From the NCBI GenBank assembly GCA_041685145.1, contig JAWLGJ010000014.1, forward strand, positions 1-64,000: a DNA stretch of 64,000 nt. Direction: 5' to 3'. Position numbers and translations under genes: made by a program. How positions within the stretch are numbered: position 1 is the first letter of the stretch; every line of letters starts with the position of its first letter. Positions 29,405-37,296 of the stretch are shown here, one piece after another. The notes beneath the pieces are model-generated. The model made no database searches. It was given only the letters and a program-made list of their open reading frames with translations, and had not been told where the DNA came from. This DNA comes from JAWLGJ01 sp041685145. Its GTDB lineage: Bacteria; Pseudomonadota; Alphaproteobacteria; Rhodospirillales; Magnetospirillaceae.

Positions 29405-30381
29405 GGCGCCACCGCCAGCACCACCTTGCCGGTGCTCTTGCGCTCGCGCAGCAGCGCCAGCGCCTCGGCCGCCCGCTCCAGCGGCAGCACCGCCGAGACA
29501 TGCGGCGCCAGCCGGCCGTCCGCCTGCCAGGCCAGCAGTTCGAGCACCGACGCCCGCAGGCCGGCGGGGTCGAGGCGCCGGTAGGCGCCCCAGTAATAGC
29601 CGTGCACGGCGATGTTCTTGACCAGCAGGTAATCGGGCCGCAGGTGCGGTGCGCGGCCGGCGGCGAAACCCACCAGCAGCAGCCGCGCCCCCGGCGCCGT
29701 CGCCTTGAGCGCCGCCTCGCCGGCGTCGCCGCCGACGGTGTCGTAGACGACCTCGACGCCGCGCCCGCCGGTCAGTTCCTTGGCGCGGGCGCGGATGTCC
29801 TCGGCGCGGTAGTCGATGCCGTGGCGCGCCCCGGCGCCCGCCGCCACCGCCAGCTTGTCGGCGCCGCCGGCGCAGGCGATGACCTCGGCGCCCAGCCGCG
29901 CCGCCACCTCCACCGCCGTCAGCCCGGCGCCGCCGGCCGCCCCGGTGACCAGCACCGTCTCGCCGGCCCGCAGCCCGGCGCGGCGGGTGAGGCCGTAATG
30001 GGCGGTGCCATAGGCGATGGCGAAGCCGGCGGCGGTGGCGAGGTCCGTGCCCTCGGGCAGCACGAAGACGTCCTCGGCGCGGGCCACCGCCTCCTCGGCA
30101 TAGCCGCCGCCGTCGACGACGGCGAGGACGCGGTCGCCGGGGCGGCAGGTCTCCACCCCCGGCGCTGTCTCCACCACGACGCCGGCGCATTCCAGCCCCG
30201 GCACGAAGGGCGGGCGGCGACGGTCCTGATAGCGCCCGGCGATCATCAGCGAATCGGCGAAATTGACCCCGGCGGCGTGCACGCGCAGCCGCACGGCGCC
30301 GGCGCCCAGGGCGGGCGGCGCCACCTCCTCGACGGCAAGGCCCTCGGGCCCGCCCAGCGCGTGGCAGACTACGGCGCGCAT
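29401..30381 (-). CDS. NADPH:quinone oxidoreductase family zinc-independent alcohol-dehydrogenase-like protein
   Basis: 326 residues of the medium-chain dehydrogenase/reductase superfamily. The N-terminal GroES-like domain has VNFADSLMIAGRY, with no catalytic zinc cysteines, as in quinone oxidoreductases. The nucleotide-binding loop is LVTGAAGGAGLTAVEVA, and VYDTVGGDAGE closes the Rossmann fold. Start ATG 30381. Substrate not predictable from sequence. Its TGA overlaps the GTG of the methyltransferase gene downstream. Divergent from an RNA methyltransferase gene 81 nt away. Confidence 0.85.
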   Translation of the reverse strand: MRAVVCHALGGPEGLAVEEVAPPALGAGAVRLRVHAAGVNFADSLMIAGRYQDRRRPPFVPGLECAGVVVETAPGVETCRPGDRVLAVVDGGGYAEEAVARAEDVFVLPEGTDLATAAGFAIAYGTAHYGLTRRAGLRAGETVLVTGAAGGAGLTAVEVAARLGAEVIACAGGADKLAVAAGAGARHGIDYRAEDIRARAKELTGGRGVEVVYDTVGGDAGEAALKATAPGARLLLVGFAAGRAPHLRPDYLLVKNIAVHGYYWGAYRRLDPAGLRASVLELLAWQADGRLAPHVSAVLPLERAAEALALLRERKSTGKVVLAVAP

Positions 30382-30462
30382 GGCGGCGGTTCCGATCGCG
30401 GCCTTGATCCCGGCGCCAGAACCCCCATGATGCCGGCGGCCGGGCGAGGAACGGAGGAACAT

Positions 30463-31035
30463 ATGCGCGGGTATTTCGGCATCGGCGTCGAATCGATCAG
30501 CAAGACCATGAACGTCGGCAACCTGTTTCGCTCGGCGCACGCCTTCGGCGCCAGCTTCGTCTTCACCGTCGCCGCCGCCTATTCGCGGCACGAGGGCGGG
30601 CGCGCCGACACCTCCGACGCGGTGGGACAGATGCCGTTCTACAGCTTTCCCGACGTGGCGTCGATGGTGCTGCCGCAGGGCTGCAAGGTGGTGGGGATCG
30701 AGCTTCTGGACGAGGCCGAGGAACTGCCCAGCTTCCGCCACCCGCAGCAGGCGGCCTATGTGCTGGGGCCGGAGCGCGGCTCGCTGTCGCCGGCGATGGT
30801 GGAGCGCTGCGACTTCGTGGTGAAGATCCCGACGGCGTTCTGCGTCAATGTCGGCATCGCCGGGGCCATCGTCATGTATGACCGCCTGATCAGCCTGGGC
30901 CGCTTCCGCGCCCGGCCGCTGATGCCCGGCGGCAAGGCGCCGCCGCTGCCGGAACACACCTTCGGCGGGCCCAAGATTCAGCCCCCGGCGATGGAACGCT
31001 ACCGCGACACCCCGCCGACGACCGAGGGATATTAG
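30463..31035 (+). CDS. SpoU/TrmH-family RNA 2'-O-methyltransferase
   Basis: 190-residue SPOUT-fold methyltransferase. Motif 1 is SISKTMNVGNLFRSAHAFG with the conserved Asn and Arg; motif 2 is YVLGPERGSLSPAM; motif 3 is IPTAFCVNVGIAGAIVMYDR, which together form the trefoil-knot SAM site. The target nucleotide (tRNA or rRNA) cannot be told. ATG 30463 has GGAGG 5 nt upstream; an earlier ATG at 30427 lacks one. Its C-terminal 40 residues are low-complexity and Pro-rich. Confidence 0.88.
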   Translation: MRGYFGIGVESISKTMNVGNLFRSAHAFGASFVFTVAAAYSRHEGGRADTSDAVGQMPFYSFPDVASMVLPQGCKVVGIELLDEAEELPSFRHPQQAAYVLGPERGSLSPAMVERCDFVVKIPTAFCVNVGIAGAIVMYDRLISLGRFRARPLMPGGKAPPLPEHTFGGPKIQPPAMERYRDTPPTTEGY

Positions 31036-31073
31036 GCGGGCGCCCCCCGACCGGGGGAACGCCCGCCGCGGCC

Positions 31074-32357
31074 TCAATGCACCGTCTCGCCGTGCAGGGT
31101 GAGGTCCAGGCCCTCGACCTCGTGCTCCTCCTTCACCCGCAGGCCGACGACGGCGCGCACCGCCAGCAGCAGCAGCCAGGTGGCCACGGCGCTGTAGAGG
31201 ACGGTGGCCAGCACGCCGTAGACCTGCGTCCCCACCTGGGCGGGGTTGCCCTCGATGAGGCCGGGGGTGCCGCCGATGGCCTCGACGGCGAAGACCCCCG
31301 TCAGCACGGCGCCCACCAGTCCACCGACGCCGTGGACCCCAAAGACGTCGAGGGAGTCGTCATAGGCGAAGGCGCGCTTCAGCCACGTCGCCCCCCAGAG
31401 GCACGCCGCCCCCGCCACCAGCCCGATAACCAGGGCGCCGCCGGGGCCGACGAAGCCCGCCGCCGGGGTGATGGCCACCAGGCCGCCGACCGCCCCCGAC
31501 ACCGCGCCCAGCACGCTGGGCTTGCCGCGCAGCCACCACTCGGCGAACAGCCATGACAGGGTGGCGGCGGCGCTGGCGATCTGGGTGACCAGCATGGCCA
31601 TCGCCGCGCTGCCGTCGGCGGCGTAGGCCGAGCCGGCGTTGAAGCCGAACCAGCCCACCCACAGCAGCGAGGCGCCGATGATCGACAGGGTGAGGTTGTG
31701 GGGCGCCATGTTGTCGCTGCCATAGCCCCGGCGCGGCCCCAGCACGATCGCCGCCACCAGCCCGGCGACGCCGGCGTTGACGTGGACGACGGTGCCGCCG
31801 GCGAAGTCGAGCACGCCGTCGCCGCCCAAAAAGCCGCCGCCCCAGACCCAGTGGGCCACCGGCGCGTACACGACCACGATCCACAGCGCCATGAACGGCA
31901 CCATCGCCGAGAACTTCATGCGGTCGGCGAAGGCGCCGGTGATCAGCGCCGGGGTGATGATGGCGAAGGTCATCTGGAACATGACGTCCAGGGCCAGCGG
32001 GATGCTGCCCGACAGGCTGTCGACGCCGACGCCGGCCAGCATGACGTGCCCCAGGCCGCCGATGACGGCGTTGCCCTCGGCGAAGGCGAGGCTGTAGCCG
32101 ATCACCGTCCACACCACGCTGGCCAGGGCGCAGATGGCGAAGCTTTGCATCATCATCGCCAGCACGTTCTTCCGGCGCACCATGCCGCCATAGAACAGCG
32201 CCAGCCCCGGTACGGTCATCATCAGCACCAGCGCGGTGGCGGTGAGCATCCAGGCGGTGTCGCCGGAATCGAGGCCGTCCTGGGCCAGCGCCGGTCCGGC
32301 CGCAAGGCCGAGGCCGAGGCCGGCGCCGGCGGCAATGGTTTTCAAGGTGATGGTCAT
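31074..32357 (-). CDS. amtB: Ammonium transporter Amt
   Basis: Trimeric inner-membrane ammonium channel. 427 residues, with an N-terminal signal-like segment (about 1-21) and 11 expected membrane helices. Pore features seen: the DFAGGTVVHVNAG segment with the structural Asp and the first pore His (about residue 190), and VFGVHGVGG with the second His (about 340). The Phe-rich gate segment is in the expected place. GGGGGTAG lies before ATG 32357. A sigma-54 promoter lies 43-59 nt upstream. Unusually, no glnK/glnB gene is adjacent, although amtB is normally paired with glnK. Confidence 0.95.
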   Translation of the reverse strand: MTITLKTIAAGAGLGLGLAAGPALAQDGLDSGDTAWMLTATALVLMMTVPGLALFYGGMVRRKNVLAMMMQSFAICALASVVWTVIGYSLAFAEGNAVIGGLGHVMLAGVGVDSLSGSIPLALDVMFQMTFAIITPALITGAFADRMKFSAMVPFMALWIVVVYAPVAHWVWGGGFLGGDGVLDFAGGTVVHVNAGVAGLVAAIVLGPRRGYGSDNMAPHNLTLSIIGASLLWVGWFGFNAGSAYAADGSAAMAMLVTQIASAAATLSWLFAEWWLRGKPSVLGAVSGAVGGLVAITPAAGFVGPGGALVIGLVAGAACLWGATWLKRAFAYDDSLDVFGVHGVGGLVGAVLTGVFAVEAIGGTPGLIEGNPAQVGTQVYGVLATVLYSAVATWLLLLAVRAVVGLRVKEEHEVEGLDLTLHGETVH

Positions 32358-32398
32358 TGGGCTACCCCCGTGGCACCTGAAGCGTATGGCTTCGGGTC

Positions 32399-32417
32399 TC
32401 ACAAGAAGCGTGCCAAG
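32399..32417 (-). promoter_or_regulatory. Sigma-54 (-24/-12) promoter of amtB
   Basis: On the minus strand the sequence reads TTGGCACG-CTTC-TTGTGA. This matches the RpoN consensus YTGGCACG-N4-TTGCW with perfect -24 and spacing and one mismatch at -12 (TTGT for TTGC). Predicted transcription start is about 12 nt downstream of TTGT, near 32390, giving a leader of about 32 nt before ATG 32357. This fits nitrogen-limitation control by the NtrC enhancer-binding protein. An upstream AT-rich dyad TGCC-N9-GGCA (32467-32483) might be an activator site but does not match the NtrC consensus. Confidence 0.75.
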
Positions 32418-32513
32418 GGGATGCGCCCGGCAATCCGCCGCCGTCGCCGCCTTGCGGGCGCGGTGGTGCCTATTTATCGGGCATGGCCGGCGGGCCTGCC
32501 CGCATTTTGGGCA

Positions 32514-32921
32514 TTAGCGTGGCAAGGTGGGATCGCGGCTGAGGCCCTGGCGCTCCAGTTCGGCCAGATAGTCGCCCCACAGGCGCTCCTGATTCTCGCC
32601 CAGGAAGCGCAGATACGACCATGAGAACAGGCCGCTGTCGTGGAGGTCGTCGAAATTGAGGCGCACGGCGTAGTTGCCCACCGGCTCGATGCCGATGATG
32701 CCGACATGGCGCTTGCCGGCCACCACCTTCTTCTCGTCGGGGCCGTGGCCCTGCACCTCGGCCGAGGGGCTTTCCACCCGCAGCAGCTCGGCCGGCAGTT
32801 CATAGGCCTGGCCGTCGTCGAAGACGACCCGCAGCACCTTGTCTTCCTTGCGATAACGGATCTCGGTGGGGCGGCGGGCGGCGCCGTGGCCGGCGGCGGT
32901 GTCGGTGTCGGTGTCGGTCAT
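32514..32921 (-). CDS. DUF971-domain protein
   Basis: 135 residues. The core RYRKEDKVLRVVFDDGQAYELPAELLRV and the FDDLHDSGLFSWSYLRFLG segments match the DUF971 family (the N-terminal domain of gamma-butyrobetaine hydroxylase-like proteins, found alone in many proteobacteria). The function of the stand-alone form is not known; links with Fe-S or P-loop ATPases have been suggested for some members. The N-terminus carries a small TDTDTDT repeat. The ATG overlaps the stop of the Trm112-like gene upstream by ATGA (32918-32921). Confidence 0.8.
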   Translation of the reverse strand: MTDTDTDTAAGHGAARRPTEIRYRKEDKVLRVVFDDGQAYELPAELLRVESPSAEVQGHGPDEKKVVAGKRHVGIIGIEPVGNYAVRLNFDDLHDSGLFSWSYLRFLGENQERLWGDYLAELERQGLSRDPTLPR

Positions 32922-33127
32922 GGGGCGGGCTGGTCCTCGTTGTCGTCCAGGGAGCGGGCCTCCTCGGGCAGCATCACCGGGATGCCGTCGCGGATGGGAA
33001 AGGCGAGGCCGGCCTTTTCGCTGATGAGTTCCTGGCGCTCGCGGTCATAGACCAGCGGCCCCTTGGTCAGCGGGCAGACCAGGATTTCCAGCAGCTTGGG
33101 ATCGACGGCGTTGGCGGTGTCGGTCAT
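32918..33127 (-). CDS. Trm112-like (UPF0434) small protein
   Basis: 69 residues. The N-terminal LLEILVCPLTKGPLVYD and FPIRDGIPVMLPEEAR are signatures of the UPF0434/Trm112 family. Trm112 proteins activate several methyltransferases by heterodimerisation, and the bacterial version is often found near methyltransferases or thioredoxin genes. The usual CPxCxG zinc cysteines are reduced to a single Cys here (VCPLTKG). Lies 12 nt after the trx gene and overlaps DUF971 by 4 nt, so the three form an operon. Confidence 0.85.
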   Translation of the reverse strand: MTDTANAVDPKLLEILVCPLTKGPLVYDRERQELISEKAGLAFPIRDGIPVMLPEEARSLDDNEDQPAP

Positions 33128-33139
33128 CGGAGGCCTCCG

Positions 33140-34057
33140 TCAGGCGAACAGCAGCGACGACAGCCGCCGCCGCCCCGCCGCGGTCAGCGGATCCTTGGGG
33201 CCCAGGGCGTCGAACAGCTTGACGAGTTCCTTGCGCGCCGCCTCGTCGTTCCAGGCGCGGTCGCGGCGCACGATCTCCAGCAATTCGTCCACCGCGCGCT
33301 GCTTGTCGCCGGCGGCGAAGGCGGCGAGGGCGAGGTCGTAGCGGGCCTGGTGGTCGTCGGCGTCGGCGGCGACGCGGCGTTCCAGCGCCCCGAGGTCGGC
33401 GCCGCCGCCCCGCTGCGCCAGTTCCAACGCCGTCTTCACGCCCTGGATGTCGCTGTTGTCGGCCAGCTCGGGCGGCAACTGGTCGAGAATCTGCTGCGCC
33501 GAGGCGGTGTCGCCGAGCTTGACCAGGCAGCGCAGATAGCCCGCCAGCGCCGGCACATTGGACTGATCCTGCGACAGCACCTGATGATAGATCTGCGCCG
33601 CGCCCTCGGCGTCGCCGGCGGCGAGGCGTTCGGCCGCCTGGGTCAGCATCTCGTCGAGCATGGCCGCGGTGCCCTGGCCGCCGGTGAGGCGCTGGATGAA
33701 CTGCCGGACCTGGCTTTCGGACTGGGCGCCGACAAAGGCATCGACGGGGCGGCCGTCCTTGAAGGCATAGACGGCGGGAATGCTCTGCACCCGCATCTGC
33801 GCGGCCAGTTCCTGGTTCTCGTCGACATTGATCTTGACCATGCGCAGGCCGCCGCGCTCGGCGTTGACCAGGCGCTCCAGCAGCGGGCCCAGGGTCTTGC
33901 AGGGCCCGCACCACGGCGCCCAGAAATCGACCACCACCGGCACCTCCTGCGACGCCTCGATGACGTCCTGCATGAAGGTGGCGGTGCTGCCCTCCCTGAC
34001 GAAGCCGCCGCCGTTGTTGCCGCCGCCGTCCTGGCTCCCACCGAGCAGAATTTCCAT
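33140..34057 (-). CDS. Co-chaperone YbbN-like thioredoxin with C-terminal TPR-type repeats
   Basis: 305 residues. A thioredoxin domain (about 28-130) carries an intact WCGPC at 49-53, and the cis-Pro segment SIPAVYAFKDG. It is followed by about 170 residues of Ala-rich helical repeats with LAGYLRCLVKLGDTASA and LALAAFAAGDKQRAVDELL, as in E. coli YbbN/CnoX. Unlike E. coli YbbN, both redox cysteines are present, so it may be redox active. ATG 34057 is chosen because known alphaproteobacterial homologues begin at this point; ATG 34102, with GAAGG upstream, would add 15 residues. Last gene upstream is divergent tRNA-Gly. Confidence 0.85.
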   Translation of the reverse strand: MEILLGGSQDGGGNNGGGFVREGSTATFMQDVIEASQEVPVVVDFWAPWCGPCKTLGPLLERLVNAERGGLRMVKINVDENQELAAQMRVQSIPAVYAFKDGRPVDAFVGAQSESQVRQFIQRLTGGQGTAAMLDEMLTQAAERLAAGDAEGAAQIYHQVLSQDQSNVPALAGYLRCLVKLGDTASAQQILDQLPPELADNSDIQGVKTALELAQRGGGADLGALERRVAADADDHQARYDLALAAFAAGDKQRAVDELLEIVRRDRAWNDEAARKELVKLFDALGPKDPLTAAGRRRLSSLLFA

Positions 34058-34176
34058 GCCCAACCGTCCGTTCGCAAAGGTGATGGCTTTTTCGCCGCCC
34101 ATACATGGACCTTCGGCGCCGCCGAGGCAAGCGCGCCGTCCGCCCCGCCGCGGCCGCCAAGCCCCGCCCGCGCCCC

Positions 34177-34204
34177 TATTTAAACAGCACTTGCAAAGGC
34201 GCAA
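34177..34204 (-). promoter_or_regulatory. Possible promoter of the thioredoxin-Trm112-DUF971 operon
   Basis: On the minus strand TTGCGC (34204-34199) and TAAATA (34182-34177), 16 nt apart. It overlaps the opposite-facing promoter of tRNA-Gly, so the two start sites may exclude one another. Confidence 0.35.
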
Positions 34205-34218
34205 GCTTTGCGTATAGT
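34191..34218 (+). promoter_or_regulatory. Promoter of tRNA-Gly
   Basis: TTGCAA (34191-34196) and TATAGT (34213-34218) separated by 16 nt, with the -10 matching the consensus at 5 of 6 positions. Predicted start near 34225, about 24 nt before the tRNA. Confidence 0.6.
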
Positions 34219-34248
34219 GCGGCCTGCTCCGGCGACGGGGCCGTCAAT

Positions 34249-34323
34249 GCGGGCGTAGCTCAGGGGTAGAGCACAACCTTGCCAAGGTTGGGGTCGAGGG
34301 TTCGAATCCCTTCGCCCGCTCCA
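34249..34323 (+). tRNA. tRNA-Gly (anticodon GCC)
   Basis: A 75-nt cloverleaf including the encoded CCA. The acceptor arms are GCGGGCG and CGCCCGC, followed by T as discriminator and CCA. The D arm is GCTC...GAGC, the anticodon stem CAACC/GGTTG carries the loop TTGCCAA with anticodon GCC at 34281-34283, and the T arm is GAGGGTTCGAATCCCTT. Reads glycine codons GGC/GGU, the dominant glycine codon in this GC-rich genome. Confidence 0.97.
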
Positions 34324-34346
34324 ATTCTCCCGAACGGGACACACCG

Positions 34347-34373
34347 AAGGGCCGACGGAACCGCCGGCCCTTT
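34347..34373 (+). terminator. Rho-independent-like terminator after tRNA-Gly
   Basis: Perfect 8-bp stem AAGGGCCG / CGGCCCTT (34347-34354 and 34365-34372) with a 10-nt loop. The T tract after it is short (TTTCGCGTTT). It sits 24 nt after the tRNA and before the convergent IalB-like gene, so it may serve both directions. Confidence 0.5.
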
Positions 34374-34398
34374 CGCGTTTCGGCCGGGCCGTCCCCTG

Positions 34399-34914
34399 TC
34401 AGTCGACGCCGCAGGCCTTGCTGATGGCCGCGTGGGCGGCGGTGAAGCCCTTGAGGGAATAGCTGTCGACGCTGGCGCCGCCGGTGTCGGGTTCGCCGCG
34501 CACCACCAGCTTCAGGCCGCGAATCATCGCCTGCACCGCCTGCTTGTCCTCGGCGGCGGTCTTCAGCCAGGCGCCGTCGCCCTGGGTGAACATCTGGAAC
34601 TCGCGCCCATCGACATTGAACACCGCCTCGCTGCCCTTCTTGAAGCCGTAGCCACCGACGACGCTGACGACGTCGGTGCTGTTCTCGGCGGGGCGGTGGG
34701 TGACGGTGACATAGGCGTCGTCGCGGTTGTCGGGGCCGCCCTTGCTGGTGGTTGGCAGGCTGGCCATGTAACAGATGCGCCCGTCGCCCGCGCCGTAGCG
34801 GTAGGCCTGCCAGTCGTCGAAACTGCCCAGCGATTCGGTGTCCGCGGCCGCGGCGGCGGCGGCGAGCGACAAGGAAACGGCGGCGGCAATGCCGGCCCAG
34901 CTTTGCATCTTCAT
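34399..34914 (-). CDS. Invasion-associated locus B (IalB) family secreted protein
   Basis: 171 residues with a signal peptide (about 1-24, ending AAAAADTE). The mature part has the family features DDWQAYRYGAGDGRICYMASLPT, with a conserved-type aromatic and Cys, VVSVVGGYGF, and a final TAAHAAISKACGVD. IalB homologues are widespread in alphaproteobacteria and their role outside Bartonella is not settled. ATG 34914 was chosen because it opens the signal peptide directly; an upstream ATG at 34995 would bury it. A strong promoter lies about 50 nt upstream. Confidence 0.75.
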   Translation of the reverse strand: MKMQSWAGIAAAVSLSLAAAAAAADTESLGSFDDWQAYRYGAGDGRICYMASLPTTSKGGPDNRDDAYVTVTHRPAENSTDVVSVVGGYGFKKGSEAVFNVDGREFQMFTQGDGAWLKTAAEDKQAVQAMIRGLKLVVRGEPDTGGASVDSYSLKGFTAAHAAISKACGVD

Positions 34915-34966
34915 CTTCGACCGCGCCTGCGAAGTGTTCGGGAACGGGTTTTCGACCCCCACCATT

Positions 34967-34995
34967 CTTAGACGGCTTTGACGCCGATCTGTCAA
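34967..34995 (-). promoter_or_regulatory. Sigma-70-type promoter of the IalB-like gene
   Basis: On the minus strand a perfect -35 TTGACA (34995-34990), 17-nt spacer, and TCTAAG (34972-34967; 4 of 6). Predicted start near 34960, about 46 nt before ATG 34914. Confidence 0.6.
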
Positions 34996-35009
34996 CCACC
35001 GAGGCGCCG

Positions 35010-36026
35010 ATGCGCGCAGCCCGCGACCGTCCCGGCCCCGTCCTCGTCGAGCTGGTGCGCGGCGGCCAGGTGGAAAGCCGCCATCGCGGCGCCGTGGCGG
35101 TGGCCGACGCCGGCGGCCGCCTTGTCGCCGCCTGGGGCGACGCCGGGCGGCTGGTGTTTCCGCGCTCGGCGGTCAAGCCCCTGCAGGCCCTGCCGCTGAT
35201 CGAGACCGGCGCCGCCGACGCCTTTGGCCTGGGCGCGGAGGAACTGGCGCTGGCCTGCGGCTCGCATTCGGGAACGGCGCGCCATGAGGGACTGGCGGCG
35301 CGCTGGCTGGCACGCCTGGGCCTGGACGAGGCCGCCCTCGCCTGCGGCGCCCATCCGCCCCTTGATGCCGACGCCGCCGCGGCGCTGCTGCGCGCCGGGG
35401 CGGCCCCCTCGGCCCTGCACAACAACTGTTCCGGCAAGCATCTGGGCATCCTGACGGCGGCGCGGCACCGGCGCGAGCCGGTCCAAGGCTATCTGGCGCC
35501 GGACCATCCGGCGCAGCGGCGGGTGACGGCGGCGCTGGCGACGATGACCGGCCACGACCCCGGCGCCACCGGCTGGGCCGTCGACGGCTGCGGCATCCCC
35601 ACCCATGCGGTGCCGCTGGCGGCGCTGGCGACGGGGATGGCGCGGCTGGCCGACGCGCGCCGCCTGCCGCCCGAACGGCGCCGGGCGGTGGCGCGCGTCA
35701 CCGCGGCGATGGCGGCGCACCCCGACCTGGTGGCGGGGCCGGGGCGGCTGGATACCGAGGTGATGGCGGCGGCGCCGGGGGTGCTGGTCAAGGGCGGCGC
35801 CGAGGGCGTGCACGCCGCCGCCCTGCCCGGCCTCGGCCTGGGGCTGGCGCTGAAGATCGAGGACGGCGCCGGGCGCGCCGCCGGCGTGGCGCTGCTGGCG
35901 GCGCTGTGCCGCCTGGGGGCGCTGGACGGCGGCGCCCGCGCGGCCCTGGCGGCGCGGATCGAGCCGCCGCTGCTGAACGTCGCCGGGCGCCGGGTGGGGG
36001 TGCTGCGCGCCGGGCCGGCGTGGTGA
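35010..36026 (+). CDS. L-asparaginase II family protein
   Basis: 338 residues. Contains LVFPRSAVKPLQALPLI, the HNNCSGKHLGIL segment, DGCGIPTHAVPL and VLVKGGAEGVHAAALP, which define the asparaginase II (PF06089) family known from Rhizobium, structurally different from the classical amyloglucosidase-like enzyme. Expected reaction: asparagine to aspartate and ammonia. Conserved Ser/Lys/Cys candidates are in the cited segments. ATG 35010, 14 nt from the -35 of the divergent gene. Followed by dapC after 76 nt. Confidence 0.85.
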   Translation: MRAARDRPGPVLVELVRGGQVESRHRGAVAVADAGGRLVAAWGDAGRLVFPRSAVKPLQALPLIETGAADAFGLGAEELALACGSHSGTARHEGLAARWLARLGLDEAALACGAHPPLDADAAAALLRAGAAPSALHNNCSGKHLGILTAARHRREPVQGYLAPDHPAQRRVTAALATMTGHDPGATGWAVDGCGIPTHAVPLAALATGMARLADARRLPPERRRAVARVTAAMAAHPDLVAGPGRLDTEVMAAAPGVLVKGGAEGVHAAALPGLGLGLALKIEDGAGRAAGVALLAALCRLGALDGGARAALAARIEPPLLNVAGRRVGVLRAGPAW

Positions 36027-36102
36027 GCGGCCTTTGGTTCCTTGCCCGGATGGTGTATTCGAAGGAGAGGGCACCAGCGAGCAAGGGCGGCTTTCGGCGG
36101 CG

Positions 36103-37296
36103 ATGCGCAATCCCAGGCTAGAGCGTCTGACCGACTATCCCTTCCGGCGGCTGGCGGCGCTGTTGGAGGGCGTCGCCCCCGGCGGCGAGCCGCTGGTCCT
36201 GTCGATCGGCGAGCCGCGCCGGGCGCCCCCGGCCTTCGTCGCCGCCGAACTGGCCGCCAACGCCGACGGCTGGGGCCGCTATCCGCCGCTGGCGGGAACC
36301 GGGGCCCTGCGCGCGGCCATCGCCGCTTGGCTGCGCCGCCGCTACCGCCTGCCCGATTCGATGCTCGACGCCGATCGCCACGTGCTGCCGCTGGCGGGAA
36401 CCCGCGAGGGCCTGTTCCAGGCGGCGCTGCTGTGCTGCGGCGACGGCGCGGGGCGCGGGCGCCCGCCGGTGGTGCTGCTGCCCAACCCCTTCTACCAGGT
36501 CTATGCCGGCGCCGCGGTGATGGCGGGGGCCGAGCCGGTGTTCGTGCCGGCGACGGCCGCCACCGGCTTCCTGCCCGACTTCGCCGCCCTGGCGCCGGAG
36601 GTGCTGGAGCGCACGGCGCTGGCCTATCTGTGCAGCCCCGCCAACCCCCAGGGCGCGGTGGCGGAGGCGGAGCGCCTGCGCGCGGCGGTGACGCTGGCGC
36701 GCCGCCACGACTTCGTGCTCGCCGCCGACGAGTGCTATTCCGAGATCTACGACGCCGCGCCGCCGCCCGGCGCCCTGGCGGCCTGCGCCGCCCTGGGCGG
36801 CGGCCTCGACAACGTGCTGGTCTTCAACAGCCTGTCGAAGCGCTCGGGGGCGCCGGGGCTGCGCTCGGGCTTCGTCGCCGGCGACCCCGGCCTCATCGCC
36901 GCCTTCCAGCGGCTGCGCGCCTATGGCGGCGCCGCCGTGCCGCTGCCCGTCCAGGCGGCCTCGGCGGCGCTGTGGGCCGACGAGGCCCATGTCGAGGCCG
37001 GCCGCGCCCACTACCGCGCCGCCATCGACGCCGCCGAGGCGGTGCTGGCGGGGCGCTTCGGCTTCCGGCGCCCGCCCGGCGGCTTCTTCCTGTGGCTCGC
37101 GGTCGGCGACGGCGAGTCCGCCGCCCACCGCCTGTGGGCCGAGGCGGGGCTGAAGGTGCTGCCCGGCGCCTATCTCGCCCGCGAGGGCCCCGACGGCGTC
37201 AATCCCGGCGCCGCCTATATCCGCGTCGCCCTGGTCGACGACGCCGCGACCATCACCCGCGCCATGACCCGGCTGGTCCGGGTGCTGGGGGACTGA
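36103..37296 (+). CDS. dapC: Succinyldiaminopimelate transaminase (DapC-type aminotransferase)
   Basis: PLP fold-type I aminotransferase, 397 residues. The PLP lysine is in FNSLSKRSGAPGLRSG, and the Asp and Tyr of DECYSEIYDA hold the cofactor. The N-terminal RLTDYPFRRLAALLEG and the SIGEPR segment fit the succinyl-DAP/aspartate group, and this gene is a common neighbour of ftsK in alphaproteobacteria. It would supply diaminopimelate for peptidoglycan and lysine together with dapB at 13.6 kb. ATG 36103; stop overlaps ftsK by one base. Confidence 0.8.
   Translation: MRNPRLERLTDYPFRRLAALLEGVAPGGEPLVLSIGEPRRAPPAFVAAELAANADGWGRYPPLAGTGALRAAIAAWLRRRYRLPDSMLDADRHVLPLAGTREGLFQAALLCCGDGAGRGRPPVVLLPNPFYQVYAGAAVMAGAEPVFVPATAATGFLPDFAALAPEVLERTALAYLCSPANPQGAVAEAERLRAAVTLARRHDFVLAADECYSEIYDAAPPPGALAACAALGGGLDNVLVFNSLSKRSGAPGLRSGFVAGDPGLIAAFQRLRAYGGAAVPLPVQAASAALWADEAHVEAGRAHYRAAIDAAEAVLAGRFGFRRPPGGFFLWLAVGDGESAAHRLWAEAGLKVLPGAYLAREGPDGVNPGAAYIRVALVDDAATITRAMTRLVRVLGD

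Noticed and set aside
32467..32483. NtrC-binding site upstream of amtB
   Set aside because: The dyad TGCC-N9-GGCA is suggestive in position but does not match the known TGCACC-N5-GGTGCA consensus; kept only as a remark.
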